Part shown: positions 1-6,865 of the stretch, piece after piece
How the letters are laid out: each line of letters begins with the position of its first letter
How positions within the stretch are numbered: position 1 is the stretch's first letter
Assembly: GCA_002702235.1 (NCBI GenBank)
Contig: NZYO01000014.1
Coordinates: forward strand, 10,494-21,328
Reading direction: 5' to 3'
DNA: 10,835 nucleotides
Origin: Gammaproteobacteria bacterium
GTDB lineage: Bacteria > Pseudomonadota > Gammaproteobacteria > Poriferisulfidales > GCA-002705445
The notes under the pieces: generated by a model
Databases searched by the model: none
The model's input: only the letters and a program-made list of their open reading frames with translations
Told to the model about the DNA's origin: nothing
Made by a program: the position numbers and the translations under genes

Positions 1-90
1 GATGTTGTTTCTATAAAAGAATCTAAACCAATTTCTAAAGATAAGTCGTGGAAATTAGTTGAGGTTTTAAGTAAAAGAGAGCAGATATGA
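1..90 (+). CDS. rpsQ: 30S ribosomal protein S17, C-terminal fragment
   Basis: The window opens inside this gene. Frame 1 is open from base 1 to a TGA at 88-90 and gives the last 29 residues. The stretch around residues 10-22 ([13 protein letters not shown]) matches the conserved S17 C-terminal pattern of 'RPLSKTKSW' followed by a hydrophobic beta strand. S17 is a primary 16S rRNA binder of the 30S body. The stop overlaps the rplN start as ATGA (87-90). rpsQ immediately before rplN is the standard junction of the S10 and spc operons, which supports the call despite the short piece. The N-terminal two thirds lie outside the window. Confidence 0.9.
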   Translation, partial: DVVSIKESKPISKDKSWKLVEVLSKREQI

Positions 91-455
91 TTCAAGTACA
101 AACAATTTTAAATGCTGCTGATAACAGTGGGGCTAGAAAAGTTCAGTGCATAAAAGTACTGGGTGGTTCGAAAAGACGCTATGCGTCGGTAGGTGATGTT
201 ATAAAAGTGAGTATAAAGTCTGCCATCCCAAGAGGGAAAGTAAAAAAAGGACAAGTATGTAATGCTGTCGTTGTAAGAACAGCTAAGGGAGTAAAACGAA
301 ATGATGGCTCTTTAATTAGATTTGATACAAATGCAGCGGTTTTACTTAATGCACAGCTTCAGCCAATTGGCACTAGAATTTTTGGACCAGTAACAAGAGA
401 ACTTAGGTCTGAAAAGTTTATGAAAATTATTTCATTAGCTCCAGAGGTATTATGA
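87..455 (+). CDS. rplN: 50S ribosomal protein L14
   Basis: This 122-residue protein is close to the usual 122-123 for bacterial L14. It starts with the family pattern MIQ-QT-L-ADNSGAR (residues 1-17) and carries the conserved [20 protein letters not shown] region (about 36-55) and [13 protein letters not shown] (about 95-107). L14 is a beta-barrel 23S rRNA-binding protein at the subunit interface that forms an intersubunit bridge with 16S rRNA. The ATG at 87 overlaps the rpsQ stop by four bases (ATGA), with a purine-rich AAGAGAG at 75-81 as a likely ribosome binding site. The TGA at 453-455 is followed directly by the rplX ATG, leaving no spacer. Confidence 0.98.
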   Translation: MIQVQTILNAADNSGARKVQCIKVLGGSKRRYASVGDVIKVSIKSAIPRGKVKKGQVCNAVVVRTAKGVKRNDGSLIRFDTNAAVLLNAQLQPIGTRIFGPVTRELRSEKFMKIISLAPEVL

Positions 456-773
456 ATGAATAGATTAAAGAAAGGCGACCAAGTTTATATTATAAGCGGA
501 AAAGATAAAGGAAAAACTGGAACCGTTAATAGACTTACACAAGATGATAAAGTTCTTGTGGATGGTATAAATCTCGTTAAAAAAAATGTTAAACCCAACC
601 CTAATAAAAATGAAACAGGTGGAATTATTGAGAAAGAAATGCCGTTACATGTTTCTAAAGTTATGTTATTTAACCCAAATACAAAAAAACCAGACAGAGT
701 CGGTTTTATGACACTTAAAAATAATAAAAAAGTTAGGATCTATAAATCAACAGGCGAGCAGGTGGATTTATAA
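456..773 (+). CDS. rplX: 50S ribosomal protein L24
   Basis: At 105 residues it matches bacterial L24 (104 in E. coli). The N-terminal KOW motif is clear: [20 protein letters not shown] at about residues 5-24. It is followed by [13 protein letters not shown] (about 37-49) and [15 protein letters not shown] (about 55-69), all standard L24 features. L24 is an early assembly protein that nucleates 50S folding on 23S rRNA. AGAGGT at 443-448 sits 7-8 bases before the ATG. The ATG directly abuts the rplN stop and the TAA shares its last A with the rplE ATG (TAATG), so translational coupling at both ends is likely. The last codons form the 5' arm and loop of an inverted repeat described separately. 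Confidence 0.98.
   Translation: MNRLKKGDQVYIISGKDKGKTGTVNRLTQDDKVLVDGINLVKKNVKPNPNKNETGGIIEKEMPLHVSKVMLFNPNTKKPDRVGFMTLKNNKKVRIYKSTGEQVDL
741..772 (+). promoter_or_regulatory. Possible mRNA hairpin over the rplE ribosome binding site
   Basis: TATAAATC at 741-748 is perfectly complementary in inverted order to GATTTATA at 765-772, with a 16-base loop (749-764). The 3' arm ends one base before the rplE ATG (773 is both the last base of the rplX stop and the first of the ATG). The likely Shine-Dalgarno AGGTGGA (760-766) lies in the loop and the first bases of the 3' arm. In E. coli the S8 autoregulatory site of the spc mRNA lies near the start of rplE, so the position is suggestive. I cannot see the S8 core motif. 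The stem has seven A-U pairs and one G-C pair, so it is weak, and in AT-rich DNA it may be chance. Confidence 0.3.
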
Positions 774-1312
774 TGGCAAGATTAGAAGAATTATATAAAG
801 ATGATATTTCAAAATCTTTACTTTCAAAATTGAATTATAAATCAAAAATGGAAGTGCCTTATATTGAAAAAATTACTATAAATATGGGCCTTGGTTCAGC
901 TGCAAAAGATAAAAAGATTATAGAACAAGCGATAGCTGATATGGAAAAAATAGCAGGACAAAAACCAGTTGTTACAAAAGCTAAAAAATCAATTGCTGCA
1001 TTTAGTTTAAGAGAGGGAATGGCTATAGGATGCAAAGTAACTTTGAGAAGAAAAAAAATGTACGAATTTTTAGATAGACTTATAAGTATCGCTATACCAC
1101 GAATAAGAGATTTTAGAGGTTTTTCATCTAAGTCTTTTGACGGCAGAGGAAATTATACGCTTGGAGTTAAGGAGCAAATAATTTTCCCTGAGATAGATTA
1201 CGATAAAATCGATAACTTGAGAGGCTTAGATATATGTATTACAACTACAGCCAAAAACGACGAGGAAGCAAAGTTGCTACTTGAAGAATTTAACTTTCCT
1301 TTTAAAAAATAG
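773..1312 (+). CDS. rplE: 50S ribosomal protein L5
   Basis: The 179-residue product has exactly the E. coli L5 length. It shows the L5 core [16 protein letters not shown] at about residues 33-48, [21 protein letters not shown] (about 62-82), [21 protein letters not shown] (about 108-128) and a C-terminal ISTTA-like [16 protein letters not shown]5 binds 5S rRNA with L18 in the central protuberance and contacts the P-site tRNA and S13. The ATG overlaps the rplX stop by one base, and AGGTGGA (760-766) is a good ribosome binding site six to seven bases upstream. A 9-nt spacer separates it from rpsN. Confidence 0.98.
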   Translation: MARLEELYKDDISKSLLSKLNYKSKMEVPYIEKITINMGLGSAAKDKKIIEQAIADMEKIAGQKPVVTKAKKSIAAFSLREGMAIGCKVTLRRKKMYEFLDRLISIAIPRIRDFRGFSSKSFDGRGNYTLGVKEQIIFPEIDYDKIDNLRGLDICITTTAKNDEEAKLLLEEFNFPFKK

Positions 1313-1321
1313 GTATAAATT

Positions 1322-1627
1322 ATGGCAAAACAATCAATGGTAGAGAGAGAAAAAAGAAGAATTAAACTTTCAAATAAATTCTTAACAAAAAGAGAAAAGC
1401 TCAAGAACTTAATCAAAGACTCTAGTTTATCTCCTGATGAAAAGAATTCATTTGTTGAAGCTTTGCAAAAACTCCCAAGAGATTCAAGTAAAGTAAGAGT
1501 TAGAAATAGATGCAGTATAACTGGGCGCCCAAAGGGTTATTACAGAAAATTTGGCTTAGGTAGAATAAAGCTTCGCGAAGCTGCAGTACGCGGTGATATT
1601 CCAGGCCTAGTAAAAGCGAGTTGGTAG
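1322..1627 (+). CDS. rpsN: 30S ribosomal protein S14, long zinc-free form
   Basis: At 101 residues this is the long (C-minus) S14 of E. coli type. The C-terminal block [19 protein letters not shown] (about 62-81), then [17 protein letters not shown] to the end, is the family signature. Only one cysteine (C64) is present, so the CxxC...CxxC zinc site of the short 61-residue form is absent. S14 binds the 3' domain of 16S rRNA in the 30S head, near S3, S10 and S19. A short AGGT at 1311-1314, overlapping the rplE TAG, serves as a modest ribosome binding site. rpsH begins three bases after its stop. Confidence 0.98.
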   Translation: MAKQSMVEREKRRIKLSNKFLTKREKLKNLIKDSSLSPDEKNSFVEALQKLPRDSSKVRVRNRCSITGRPKGYYRKFGLGRIKLREAAVRGDIPGLVKASW

Positions 1628-1630
1628 ATT

Positions 1631-2029
1631 ATGAGTATGAGTGATCCAATAGCAGCGATGCTAACAATTATAAGGAATGGCCAAATGTCGAATAAGACGT
1701 TTGTATGTACGCCATTTTCAAAAATAAAAATGTCTATACTAAGTGTTTTGAAAGACGAAGGTTATATTCTTGACTATGAGCAAAAAGAAATTGAAAACAA
1801 TAAAAAAAGATTAAAAATAAAATTAAAATATTTTCAAGGTCAACCCGTTATTAGTAAAATGAAAAGAATCAGTAAGCCAAGTCTTAGGGTATTTAAAGAT
1901 AAAAATTCCTTACCTAAAGTTTTAAATGGGCTAGGTATCGCTGTTGTTTCAACCTCTAAAGGTGTGATGACTGATGCCGAAGCAAGAAAAAATAATTGTG
2001 GCGGTGAAATATTATGTACGGTGGAGTAA
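1631..2029 (+). CDS. rpsH: 30S ribosomal protein S8
   Basis: This 132-residue protein (130 in E. coli) begins MSMSDPIAAMLTIIRNGQ, matching the S8 N-terminus, and ends with the diagnostic STSKGVMTD (about 108-116) and GGEILC motifs that form the rRNA-binding C-terminal domain. S8 is a primary binder of 16S helix 21 and in E. coli also represses the spc operon by binding its mRNA. The ATG at 1631 gives the conserved MSM start. A second ATG at 1637 would remove only two residues. No strong Shine-Dalgarno is visible, and the three-base gap after rpsN suggests coupled translation. Confidence 0.97.
   Translation: MSMSDPIAAMLTIIRNGQMSNKTFVCTPFSKIKMSILSVLKDEGYILDYEQKEIENNKKRLKIKLKYFQGQPVISKMKRISKPSLRVFKDKNSLPKVLNGLGIAVVSTSKGVMTDAEARKNNCGGEILCTVE
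2023..2026 (+). promoter_or_regulatory. Ribosome binding site deciding the rplF start
   Basis: GGAG sits seven bases before the ATG at 2034 and is the best Shine-Dalgarno match near the rplF start. It lies in the last sense codons of rpsH. It supports the short L6 start over the upstream in-frame ATG at 1974. Confidence 0.7.
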
Positions 2030-2033
2030 TTTA

Positions 2034-2555
2034 ATGTCAAGAATTGCAAATAAACCCGTTGATATTCCAGATAATGTTGAAGCTAACATTAATAATAACC
2101 TTTTAACGGTCAAAGGACCTCTTGGAGAAATGAAGCTTGATATTCATGGAGATGTAGACGTTCAAATTAATGATAATATTATTAGTGTTAATTCTAATCA
2201 AAACTCAGCTATGGCGGGGACTATGAGATCGCTAATTTGTAACAATGTGGTAGGTGTTTCTAAAGGATTTGAAAAAAAACTTATGCTTGTTGGAGTTGGT
2301 TATAAAGCTGAGGCTAAAGATAAAAAATTAAATCTCAGCTTAGGTTTCTCCCATCCAATAGTTTATGAATATGATCTTGATCTCGATATATCAACACCAT
2401 CACCTACAGAGGTTGTGATAAAAGGCGTAGACAAACAAAAAGTTGGTCAGGCAGCAGCTGAGATTAGAGCTTATCGACCTCCGGAACCTTATAAGGGCAA
2501 AGGTGTAAAATATAGTGATGAAGTGATCATTAGAAAAGAAACTAAGAAGAAATAA
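2034..2555 (+). CDS. rplF: 50S ribosomal protein L6
   Basis: The product is 173 residues (177 in E. coli). The frame stays open upstream to an ATG at 1974 inside rpsH, but the conserved L6 N-terminus MSR-A--PV-IP is encoded from 2034, and GGAG at 2023-2026 lies seven bases before that ATG; I therefore use 2034. The two-repeat L6 fold is supported by LTVKGPLGEMK (about 24-34), GVSKGFEKKLMLVGVGYKA (about 74-92) and the C-terminal YRPPEPYKGKGVKYSDE block (about 147-163). L6 binds 23S rRNA helix 97 near the sarcin-ricin loop and the factor-binding site. Four bases separate it from rpsH and three from rplR. Confidence 0.97.
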   Translation: MSRIANKPVDIPDNVEANINNNLLTVKGPLGEMKLDIHGDVDVQINDNIISVNSNQNSAMAGTMRSLICNNVVGVSKGFEKKLMLVGVGYKAEAKDKKLNLSLGFSHPIVYEYDLDLDISTPSPTEVVIKGVDKQKVGQAAAEIRAYRPPEPYKGKGVKYSDEVIIRKETKKK

Positions 2556-2558
2556 ACC

Positions 2559-2906
2559 ATGAAAGATAAATACACACGACTAAAAAGAGCAAAAAAGATT
2601 AGAGGTAAGATTTCATTATCTGGCAAACATAGGCTTACTGTATTTAAGTCAGACCGACACTTGTACACTCAAATTTTTTCACCAGACGGCAAAGTTATAA
2701 CGTCAGCAAATACTTTGGAAAAAGGCGTATTAAAAAAAGGTGGTTCAAGCAATTTGGAAATTGCTAAACAAATTGGGAAGTTGATTGCTGAAAGAGCAAT
2801 AAAAAAAGATATCAAGGAAGTAGCATTTGATAGAAGCGGTTTTATTTATCATGGTAGAGTGAAAGCTCTTGCAGAATCTGCAAGAGAAGCTGGATTAAAA
2901 TTTTAA
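2559..2906 (+). CDS. rplR: 50S ribosomal protein L18
   Basis: At 115 residues it is close to the E. coli 117. The basic N-terminus (RLKRAKKIRGKI) is followed by the L18 core RLTVFKSDRHLYTQIFSPDGKVITSAST-type region (about 25-50) and the highly conserved C-terminus AFDRSGFIYHGRVKALAESAREAGLKF (about 89-115, lysine-phenylalanine end). L18 binds 5S rRNA together with L5 and helps dock it in the central protuberance. The ATG lies three bases after the rplF stop with only a weak purine tract (AAGAAGAA) upstream, so coupling to rplF is likely. The following 18-base spacer is the largest gap within the spc block. Confidence 0.98.
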   Translation: MKDKYTRLKRAKKIRGKISLSGKHRLTVFKSDRHLYTQIFSPDGKVITSANTLEKGVLKKGGSSNLEIAKQIGKLIAERAIKKDIKEVAFDRSGFIYHGRVKALAESAREAGLKF

Positions 2907-2924
2907 TTAGGGTGCTTAACTATT

Positions 2925-3452
2925 ATGTCAACAAATATTGAAAAGGTTATTGGAAGCGAGGAGTTACTTGAAAAGCTAGTAGCTGTAAATAGAGTAGCAA
3001 AAGTTGTTAAAGGCGGAAGACAATTTGGCTTTACCGCATTGACAGTCATTGGCGATGGCAACGGTAAAATAGGCTTTGGTTATGGAAAAGCTAAGGAAGT
3101 ACCTTTAGCAATTCAAAAAGCTATGGAAAAGGCGAAAAGATCAATGGTGAAAGTACCGATTATAAATGGCACAATTCATTATTCTTTAGTAGGCAGACAT
3201 GGTGCTGCAAGAGTGTACATGCAACCTGCTTCAGAGGGTACAGGTATTATAGCAGGGGGCGCTATGAGAGCTGTTTTTGAAGTTTTAGGTATTCATAATG
3301 TTTTAGCAAAATGTATTGGTACAACAAACCCAATAAATGTTGTAAGAGCAACAATCAATGGGTTAACTTCTGTTCAATCACCTCAGTATGTTTCTAATAA
3401 AAGAGGAAAAAAAATTGAAGATATTCTTGGAGTTAAGAATGTCAAAGATTAA
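2925..3452 (+). CDS. rpsE: 30S ribosomal protein S5
   Basis: The protein has 175 residues (167 in E. coli). The N-terminal dsRNA-binding-like domain shows [19 protein letters not shown] (about 21-39) and [18 protein letters not shown] (about 43-60). The C-terminal domain has [19 protein letters not shown] (about 99-117) and [13 protein letters not shown] (about 135-147). S5 sits at the back of the 30S near the mRNA entry channel and contributes to decoding fidelity with S4. AGGGTG at 2909-2914 precedes the ATG by ten bases. The usual end of S5 (a few residues after EEILG) is extended here by the tail VKNVKD, whose last codons overlap the rpmD start by 14 bases. Confidence 0.98.
   Translation: MSTNIEKVIGSEELLEKLVAVNRVAKVVKGGRQFGFTALTVIGDGNGKIGFGYGKAKEVPLAIQKAMEKAKRSMVKVPIINGTIHYSLVGRHGAARVYMQPASEGTGIIAGGAMRAVFEVLGIHNVLAKCIGTTNPINVVRATINGLTSVQSPQYVSNKRGKKIEDILGVKNVKD
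3429..3432 (+). promoter_or_regulatory. Ribosome binding site deciding the rpmD start
   Basis: GGAG lies six bases before the ATG at 3439, inside the 3' end of rpsE. It selects the family-length L30 start over the upstream in-frame ATG at 3388. Confidence 0.7.
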
Positions 3453-3621
3453 AGTTACATTAAGGAAAAGTTTAATTGGAAGGCTTCAAGCACATAAATC
3501 ATGTGTAAAAGGGCTTGGTATAAGAAAAATAAATCATACCGTAACTGTTGAAGACACTCCTGAAAATTTAGGCATGATTAATAAAGTAAAATATATGTTA
3601 GAGGTTGAAAAAATAAAATGA
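3439..3621 (+). CDS. rpmD: 50S ribosomal protein L30
   Basis: The 60-residue product (59 in E. coli) has the L30 pattern [44 protein letters not shown], here cited as residues about 12-57. The frame is open upstream to an ATG at 3388 within rpsE, but the family starts about three residues before the first beta strand, which fits the ATG at 3439 ([11 protein letters not shown]). GGAG at 3429-3432, six bases upstream, confirms it. L30 is a small protein on the 50S surface that binds 23S rRNA. It overlaps rpsE by 14 bases and rplO by four (ATGA). The longer reading would add 17 residues unlike any L30. Confidence 0.96.
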   Translation: MSKIKVTLRKSLIGRLQAHKSCVKGLGIRKINHTVTVEDTPENLGMINKVKYMLEVEKIK

Positions 3622-4040
3622 GATTGGATAACATTAAATCTAATTCAAAAACTTCCAAAAACAGAGTTGGAAGAGGTAAAGGCTCAGGCTCAGGCAAGAC
3701 TTGTGGCAGGGGTCACAAAGGCCAGAAATCAAGAGCTGGAGGATATCATAAGGTAGGATTTGAAGGTGGGCAAATGCCTCTTCAAAGAAGACTTCCTAAG
3801 GTAGGCTTTACTTCACGTAAAAAGGATACTTATGCTTTAAGAATTTCAGATTTAAATAAAGTAAATTCTAAAGTTATAGATATTAATGTACTTAAAGAGT
3901 CTGGCTTTGTGCCTAAAACTATAAAAAATGTGAAAATTTTTCTTTCCGGCAAGCTCGACAAAAAAATTGATGTGAAAGGTTTAGTATTAAGCAAAGGTGC
4001 TAAAGAAGCAATTGAAAGTATTGGGGGCTCAATAAGCTAA
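3618..4040 (+). CDS. rplO: 50S ribosomal protein L15
   Basis: This protein has 140 residues (144 in E. coli). The glycine- and basic-rich N-terminal extension is unmistakable: [19 protein letters not shown] (about 17-35), then QKSRAGG, followed by [17 protein letters not shown] (about 48-64). The C-terminal half carries the [17 protein letters not shown] type end. L15 is a late-assembly protein whose extended arm threads into 23S rRNA. Its ATG overlaps the rpmD TGA as ATGA. The nearest purine-rich site (GAGG, 3601-3604) is 13 bases away, so start selection probably depends on coupling. Its TAA shares an A with the secY ATG. Confidence 0.98.
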   Translation: MRLDNIKSNSKTSKNRVGRGKGSGSGKTCGRGHKGQKSRAGGYHKVGFEGGQMPLQRRLPKVGFTSRKKDTYALRISDLNKVNSKVIDINVLKESGFVPKTIKNVKIFLSGKLDKKIDVKGLVLSKGAKEAIESIGGSIS

Positions 4041-5314
4041 TGTCTGATTTAAGAAAAAGATTATTGTTTGTCTTAATGGCTATTATTGTTTACAGAATAG
4101 GAACATATATTCCTGTTCCAGGAATAAATCCTGAAGCATTATCATCTTTTTTTGAAGAGCAAAGTGGAACGATTATAGATATGTTTAATATGTTTTCTGG
4201 AGGAGCTCTTGAAAGATTTAGTATTATGGCTTTAGGTATTATGCCTTATATTTCTGCATCTATTATCATGCAATTGATGACTTCGATTATCCCTACATTA
4301 AAAGAAATCAAGAAAGAAGGTGATAGTGGTAGAAGAAAAATTACCCAATTTACAAGGTACGGTACCGTGGTTCTAGCCACTCTTCAAGCGGGAGGGGTAG
4401 CAGTAGCACTTCAAGCGCAAGGTATATCGCTCTACCAAGGATCAGGATTTATTTTTTCTACAATAGTTACATTAGTTACAGGAACAATGTTCTTAATGTG
4501 GTTGGGCGAACAAGTAAGTGAGAGGGGTATTGGAAATGGTATATCAATAATTATTTTCATTAGTATTGTTTCTGGACTCCCATCTGCCATAGGCGGAACC
4601 TTAGAACTATCAAGCACTGGCGAATTGAGTTCATTTATCATTGTAATCCTCATGCTTCTTGCAATATCAGTTACAGCTTTTGTTGTTTTTGTTGAGAGAG
4701 GATTAAGGAAAATTCCTATTAACTATGCAAGAAGACAGCAAGGAAGAAAGTTATTTCAAGCACAATCAAGCTACTTACCTTTAAAGCTGAATATGGCAGG
4801 AGTCATCCCACCTATATTTGCATCAAGTATTATTTTATTTCCATCTACACTTGGTCAATGGGCTGGATCAAGCGAAACAATGTCATGGCTTAAAACTGCT
4901 GCTTCATCGATAGCGCCAGGCCAGCCTTTATATGTGGTTTTTTATACTGTTGCAATAGTGTTTTTCTGTTTTTTTTATACCGCTATTGTATATGATTCAA
5001 GAGACACTTCTGATAACTTAAAAAAATCAGGAGCCTCTATACCTGGGGTTAGACCAGGTGAGCAAACCTCAAAATATATTGATAATGTTTTAACAAGGCT
5101 AACTGCTGTTGGAGCTATCTATATTACATTAGTTTGCTTGCTTCCAGAATTTTTAATTATCGGCTTAAATGTTCCTTTCTACTTTGGAGGCACATCATTA
5201 TTAATTATAGTAGTTGTGATTATGGACTTTATAAGTCAATTACAAGCTCATTTGATGAATTATCAATATGGCAATCTGATGAAAAAGTCAAATTTAAAGG
5301 GGTATAGCAGATGA
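4040..5314 (+). CDS. secY: Protein translocase subunit SecY
   Basis: SecY is the ten-helix pore of the SecYEG inner-membrane translocon, which exports and inserts proteins with SecA or the ribosome. Clear landmarks are [20 protein letters not shown] (about 43-62), [16 protein letters not shown] (64-79), [21 protein letters not shown] (147-167), [10 protein letters not shown] (228-237), and the cytosolic C5 loop [13 protein letters not shown] (335-347), where R338 corresponds to the essential E. coli R357. The end KSNLKGYSR resembles E. coli KANLKGYGR. At 424 residues it is about 19 shorter than E. coli (443), almost all at the N-terminus: it starts [10 protein letters not shown] where E. coli has about 20 extra cytosolic residues. 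Upstream the frame closes at a TGA (4013-4015) with no start codon between, so 4040 is the only start. Overlaps: rplO by 1 nt, rpmJ by 4 nt. Confidence 0.98.
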   Translation: MSDLRKRLLFVLMAIIVYRIGTYIPVPGINPEALSSFFEEQSGTIIDMFNMFSGGALERFSIMALGIMPYISASIIMQLMTSIIPTLKEIKKEGDSGRRKITQFTRYGTVVLATLQAGGVAVALQAQGISLYQGSGFIFSTIVTLVTGTMFLMWLGEQVSERGIGNGISIIIFISIVSGLPSAIGGTLELSSTGELSSFIIVILMLLAISVTAFVVFVERGLRKIPINYARRQQGRKLFQAQSSYLPLKLNMAGVIPPIFASSIILFPSTLGQWAGSSETMSWLKTAASSIAPGQPLYVVFYTVAIVFFCFFYTAIVYDSRDTSDNLKKSGASIPGVRPGEQTSKYIDNVLTRLTAVGAIYITLVCLLPEFLIIGLNVPFYFGGTSLLIIVVVIMDFISQLQAHLMNYQYGNLMKKSNLKGYSR

Positions 5315-5424
5315 AAGTAAGAGCATCGGTTAAAAAAATATGTAGAAATTGCAAAATTATTAGACGAAATGGAGTAGTTCGGGTAATTTGCATCAACCCT
5401 AGGCATAAACAAAAACAGGGATAA
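5311..5424 (+). CDS. rpmJ: 50S ribosomal protein L36, zinc-binding form
   Basis: A 37-codon gene between secY and rpsM. The product begins [19 protein letters not shown] and ends NPRHKQKQG. Cysteines 11, 14 and 27 with histidine 32 make the C-minus-x2-C...C...H zinc ribbon of the C+ form of L36. L36 is the smallest 50S protein and sits near the GTPase-centre side of 23S rRNA. Its length matches bacterial L36 (37-38). The ATG overlaps the secY TGA (ATGA), and AAGGGG at about 5297-5302 gives a good ribosome binding site eight bases upstream. The position between secY and rpsM is the conserved one. The gene is easily missed by length-filtered gene finders. Confidence 0.96.
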   Translation: MKVRASVKKICRNCKIIRRNGVVRVICINPRHKQKQG

Positions 5425-5428
5425 ATAA

Positions 5429-5457
5429 TTGATATGATTAAAGCTTTTGAATACAAT
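5429..5457 (+). promoter_or_regulatory. Probable sigma-70 promoter of the alpha operon
   Basis: TTGATA at 5429-5434 and TACAAT at 5452-5457 are separated by exactly 17 bases. Each hexamer differs from the sigma-70 consensus at one position. It lies in the only sizeable intergenic gap on the + strand (5425-5480, between rpmJ and rpsM), where E. coli also has its alpha-operon promoter. A second TACAAT overlaps the first at 5457-5462 but with 22-base spacing to the -35. Transcription would start near 5464, giving a leader of about 17 bases before the rpsM ATG. This is a motif match only; AT-rich DNA yields such matches by chance more often than usual. Confidence 0.6.
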
Positions 5458-5480
5458 ACAATGCTTTATACGGAGAAACA

Positions 5481-5837
5481 ATGGCTAGAATAGCTGGGAT
5501 AAATATACCTGATAATAAGCATGTAATTATTGCTTTAACATCTATATATGGAATTGGAAGAAGTCTATCTGGAAAAATATGTGGCGAGTTAAATATTAAT
5601 CCTCAAACTAAGATAAATTCATTGACTGAAGAGCAAATTGAATTACTTCGTAACCATATTGTTAAATATAACATTGAAGGTGATCTAAGAAGAGAAGTAA
5701 CTATGTCAATAAAAAGACTCATGGATCTTGGAACCTACAGAGGTATAAGACATAGGAAGGGTCTTCCGTTGAGAGGACAAAAAACAAAAAATAATTCTAG
5801 GACTAGAAAAGGGCCTAGAAAAGCAATAAGGAAATAG
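5481..5837 (+). CDS. rpsM: 30S ribosomal protein S13
   Basis: At 118 residues it equals the E. coli length. It begins [14 protein letters not shown], has the helix-turn motif [14 protein letters not shown] (about 21-34), the [19 protein letters not shown] block (about 66-84) and the basic C-terminus [15 protein letters not shown] (86-100), [10 protein letters not shown] (102-111). S13 sits in the 30S head, contacts P-site tRNA through its C-terminal tail and forms bridges to L5. It is the first gene of the alpha operon in E. coli and here follows a 56-base gap with a promoter. GGAG at 5472-5475 lies five bases before the ATG. Three bases separate it from rpsK. Confidence 0.98.
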   Translation: MARIAGINIPDNKHVIIALTSIYGIGRSLSGKICGELNINPQTKINSLTEEQIELLRNHIVKYNIEGDLRREVTMSIKRLMDLGTYRGIRHRKGLPLRGQKTKNNSRTRKGPRKAIRK

Positions 5838-5840
5838 AAA

Positions 5841-6239
5841 ATGGCAAAAACTACAAAAACAGCTGTAAAAAGCAAAAAAAAAGTAAAAAAAGTCATTACT
5901 GAAGGTATTGCTTGTATTAACTCTACATTTAACAACACAATAGTGACCATAACTGATCGACAGGGTAATACACTTTGTTGGGCAACTTCTGGAGGATCAG
6001 GATTTAGAGGTTCAAGAAAAAGTACACCATTTGCTGCTCAAATTGCTGCTGAAAAAGCTGGCACTAAAGCAAAGGAGTTTGGTTTGAAAAATCTTATGGT
6101 TTTAGTCAAAGGACCTGGCCCAGGAAGAGAATCAGCAGTTAGAGCGTTAAATGGATTAGGGTATAAAATAACCGATATAAATGATGTAACACCAATTCCA
6201 CATAATGGTTGCAGGCCGCCTAAAAAGAGGAGGGTGTAG
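5841..6239 (+). CDS. rpsK: 30S ribosomal protein S11
   Basis: The 132-residue product (129 in E. coli) has a lysine-rich N-terminus (residues 7-17), then [20 protein letters not shown] (24-43), [20 protein letters not shown] (47-66) and the hallmark C-terminus [17 protein letters not shown] (91-107), [18 protein letters not shown] (115-132). S11 lies on the 30S platform near the E site and the anti-Shine-Dalgarno end of 16S rRNA. AAGGA at about 5828-5832 precedes the ATG by eight bases. The codons for the conserved KKRRV end contain the strong Shine-Dalgarno used by rpsD, and the TAG overlaps the rpsD GTG by one base. Confidence 0.98.
   Translation: MAKTTKTAVKSKKKVKKVITEGIACINSTFNNTIVTITDRQGNTLCWATSGGSGFRGSRKSTPFAAQIAAEKAGTKAKEFGLKNLMVLVKGPGPGRESAVRALNGLGYKITDINDVTPIPHNGCRPPKKRRV
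6228..6233 (+). promoter_or_regulatory. Strong ribosome binding site for the GTG start of rpsD
   Basis: A perfect AGGAGG lies five bases before the GTG at 6239. It is embedded in the codons for the two arginines near the conserved S11 C-terminus, so it serves both as coding sequence and as Shine-Dalgarno. It fixes the GTG as the rpsD start. Confidence 0.85.
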
Positions 6240-6862
6240 TGGCTAGATATATAGGACCAAAATGCAAATTAATGAGAAGAGAAGGTTACGACCTATCACT
6301 TAAAAGAATTTCTAGGCCTTTGGATTCTAAATGTAAATTGGAAACACAACCTGGTCAACACTCTGAAAGAAAAAGCAGATTATCCGATTATGGTTTACAG
6401 TTAAGAGAAAAGCAAAAACTAAAAAGAATGTATGGAGTTTTAGAAAAGCAATTTAGAAAATATTATAAAAAAGCCGCACAGAGAAAAGGAGCCACGGGTG
6501 AAAATCTCCTAAAATCACTAGAGTGTAGACTTGATAATGTTGTATATAGAATGGGTTTTGGAGTAACTAGAGCTGAATGTAGGCAACTTGTTAATCATAA
6601 ATCTATTTTAGTCAACGGAAAAATTGTAAATATACCATCATACCAAGTGAATCCAGAAGATATTATCTCTATTAAAGAGAAATCAAAAAATCAAACAAGA
6701 ATAAAAGACTCCCTCGATATTGCTGAACAAAATGAAGTAATATCAGATTGGGTTAAAGTTGACGTAAAAAAGATGGAAGGAGTATTTAAATCTGTTCCAG
6801 AAAGAATCGATTTACCGAGCGATATTAACGAATCGCTAGTAGTAGAACTTTATTCAAAATAA
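6239..6862 (+). CDS. rpsD: 30S ribosomal protein S4
   Basis: S4 nucleates 16S 5'-domain assembly and, in E. coli, represses the alpha operon. The 207-residue product (206 in E. coli) starts at GTG with [16 protein letters not shown], and has [20 protein letters not shown] (47-66), GATGENLL (84-91), the S4 RNA-binding domain [19 protein letters not shown] (97-115) to [13 protein letters not shown] (125-137), and the end [12 protein letters not shown]. Of the four cysteines in zinc-binding S4, only C9 and C32 positions are kept (residue 12 is Met), so zinc binding is unlikely; similar remnants are known in gammaproteobacterial S4. The start is unambiguous: TAGTG overlap with rpsK and AGGAGG at 6228-6233. 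No upstream ATG fits the family N-terminus. Confidence 0.98.
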   Translation: MARYIGPKCKLMRREGYDLSLKRISRPLDSKCKLETQPGQHSERKSRLSDYGLQLREKQKLKRMYGVLEKQFRKYYKKAAQRKGATGENLLKSLECRLDNVVYRMGFGVTRAECRQLVNHKSILVNGKIVNIPSYQVNPEDIISIKEKSKNQTRIKDSLDIAEQNEVISDWVKVDVKKMEGVFKSVPERIDLPSDINESLVVELYSK

Positions 6863-6865
6863 TAT

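Noticed and set aside
1974..2033. 20-codon N-terminal extension of L6 from an upstream ATG
   Set aside because: The added residues overlap rpsH, do not resemble L6, and GGAG at 2023-2026 points to the ATG at 2034.
3388..3438. 17-codon N-terminal extension of L30 from an upstream ATG
   Set aside because: It lies inside rpsE, does not resemble L30, and the family length and ribosome binding site favour 3439.
5229..5481. Two - strand open frames of 72-75 codons across the secY end and rpmJ
   Set aside because: They are antisense to secY and rpmJ and shift with AT-rich composition; no family resemblance or start signal.
6263..6334. Remnant cysteines in S4 (C9, C32) as an unusual zinc site
   Set aside because: Two of the four zinc ligands are missing; similar remnants occur in other gammaproteobacterial S4 proteins, so this is ordinary.
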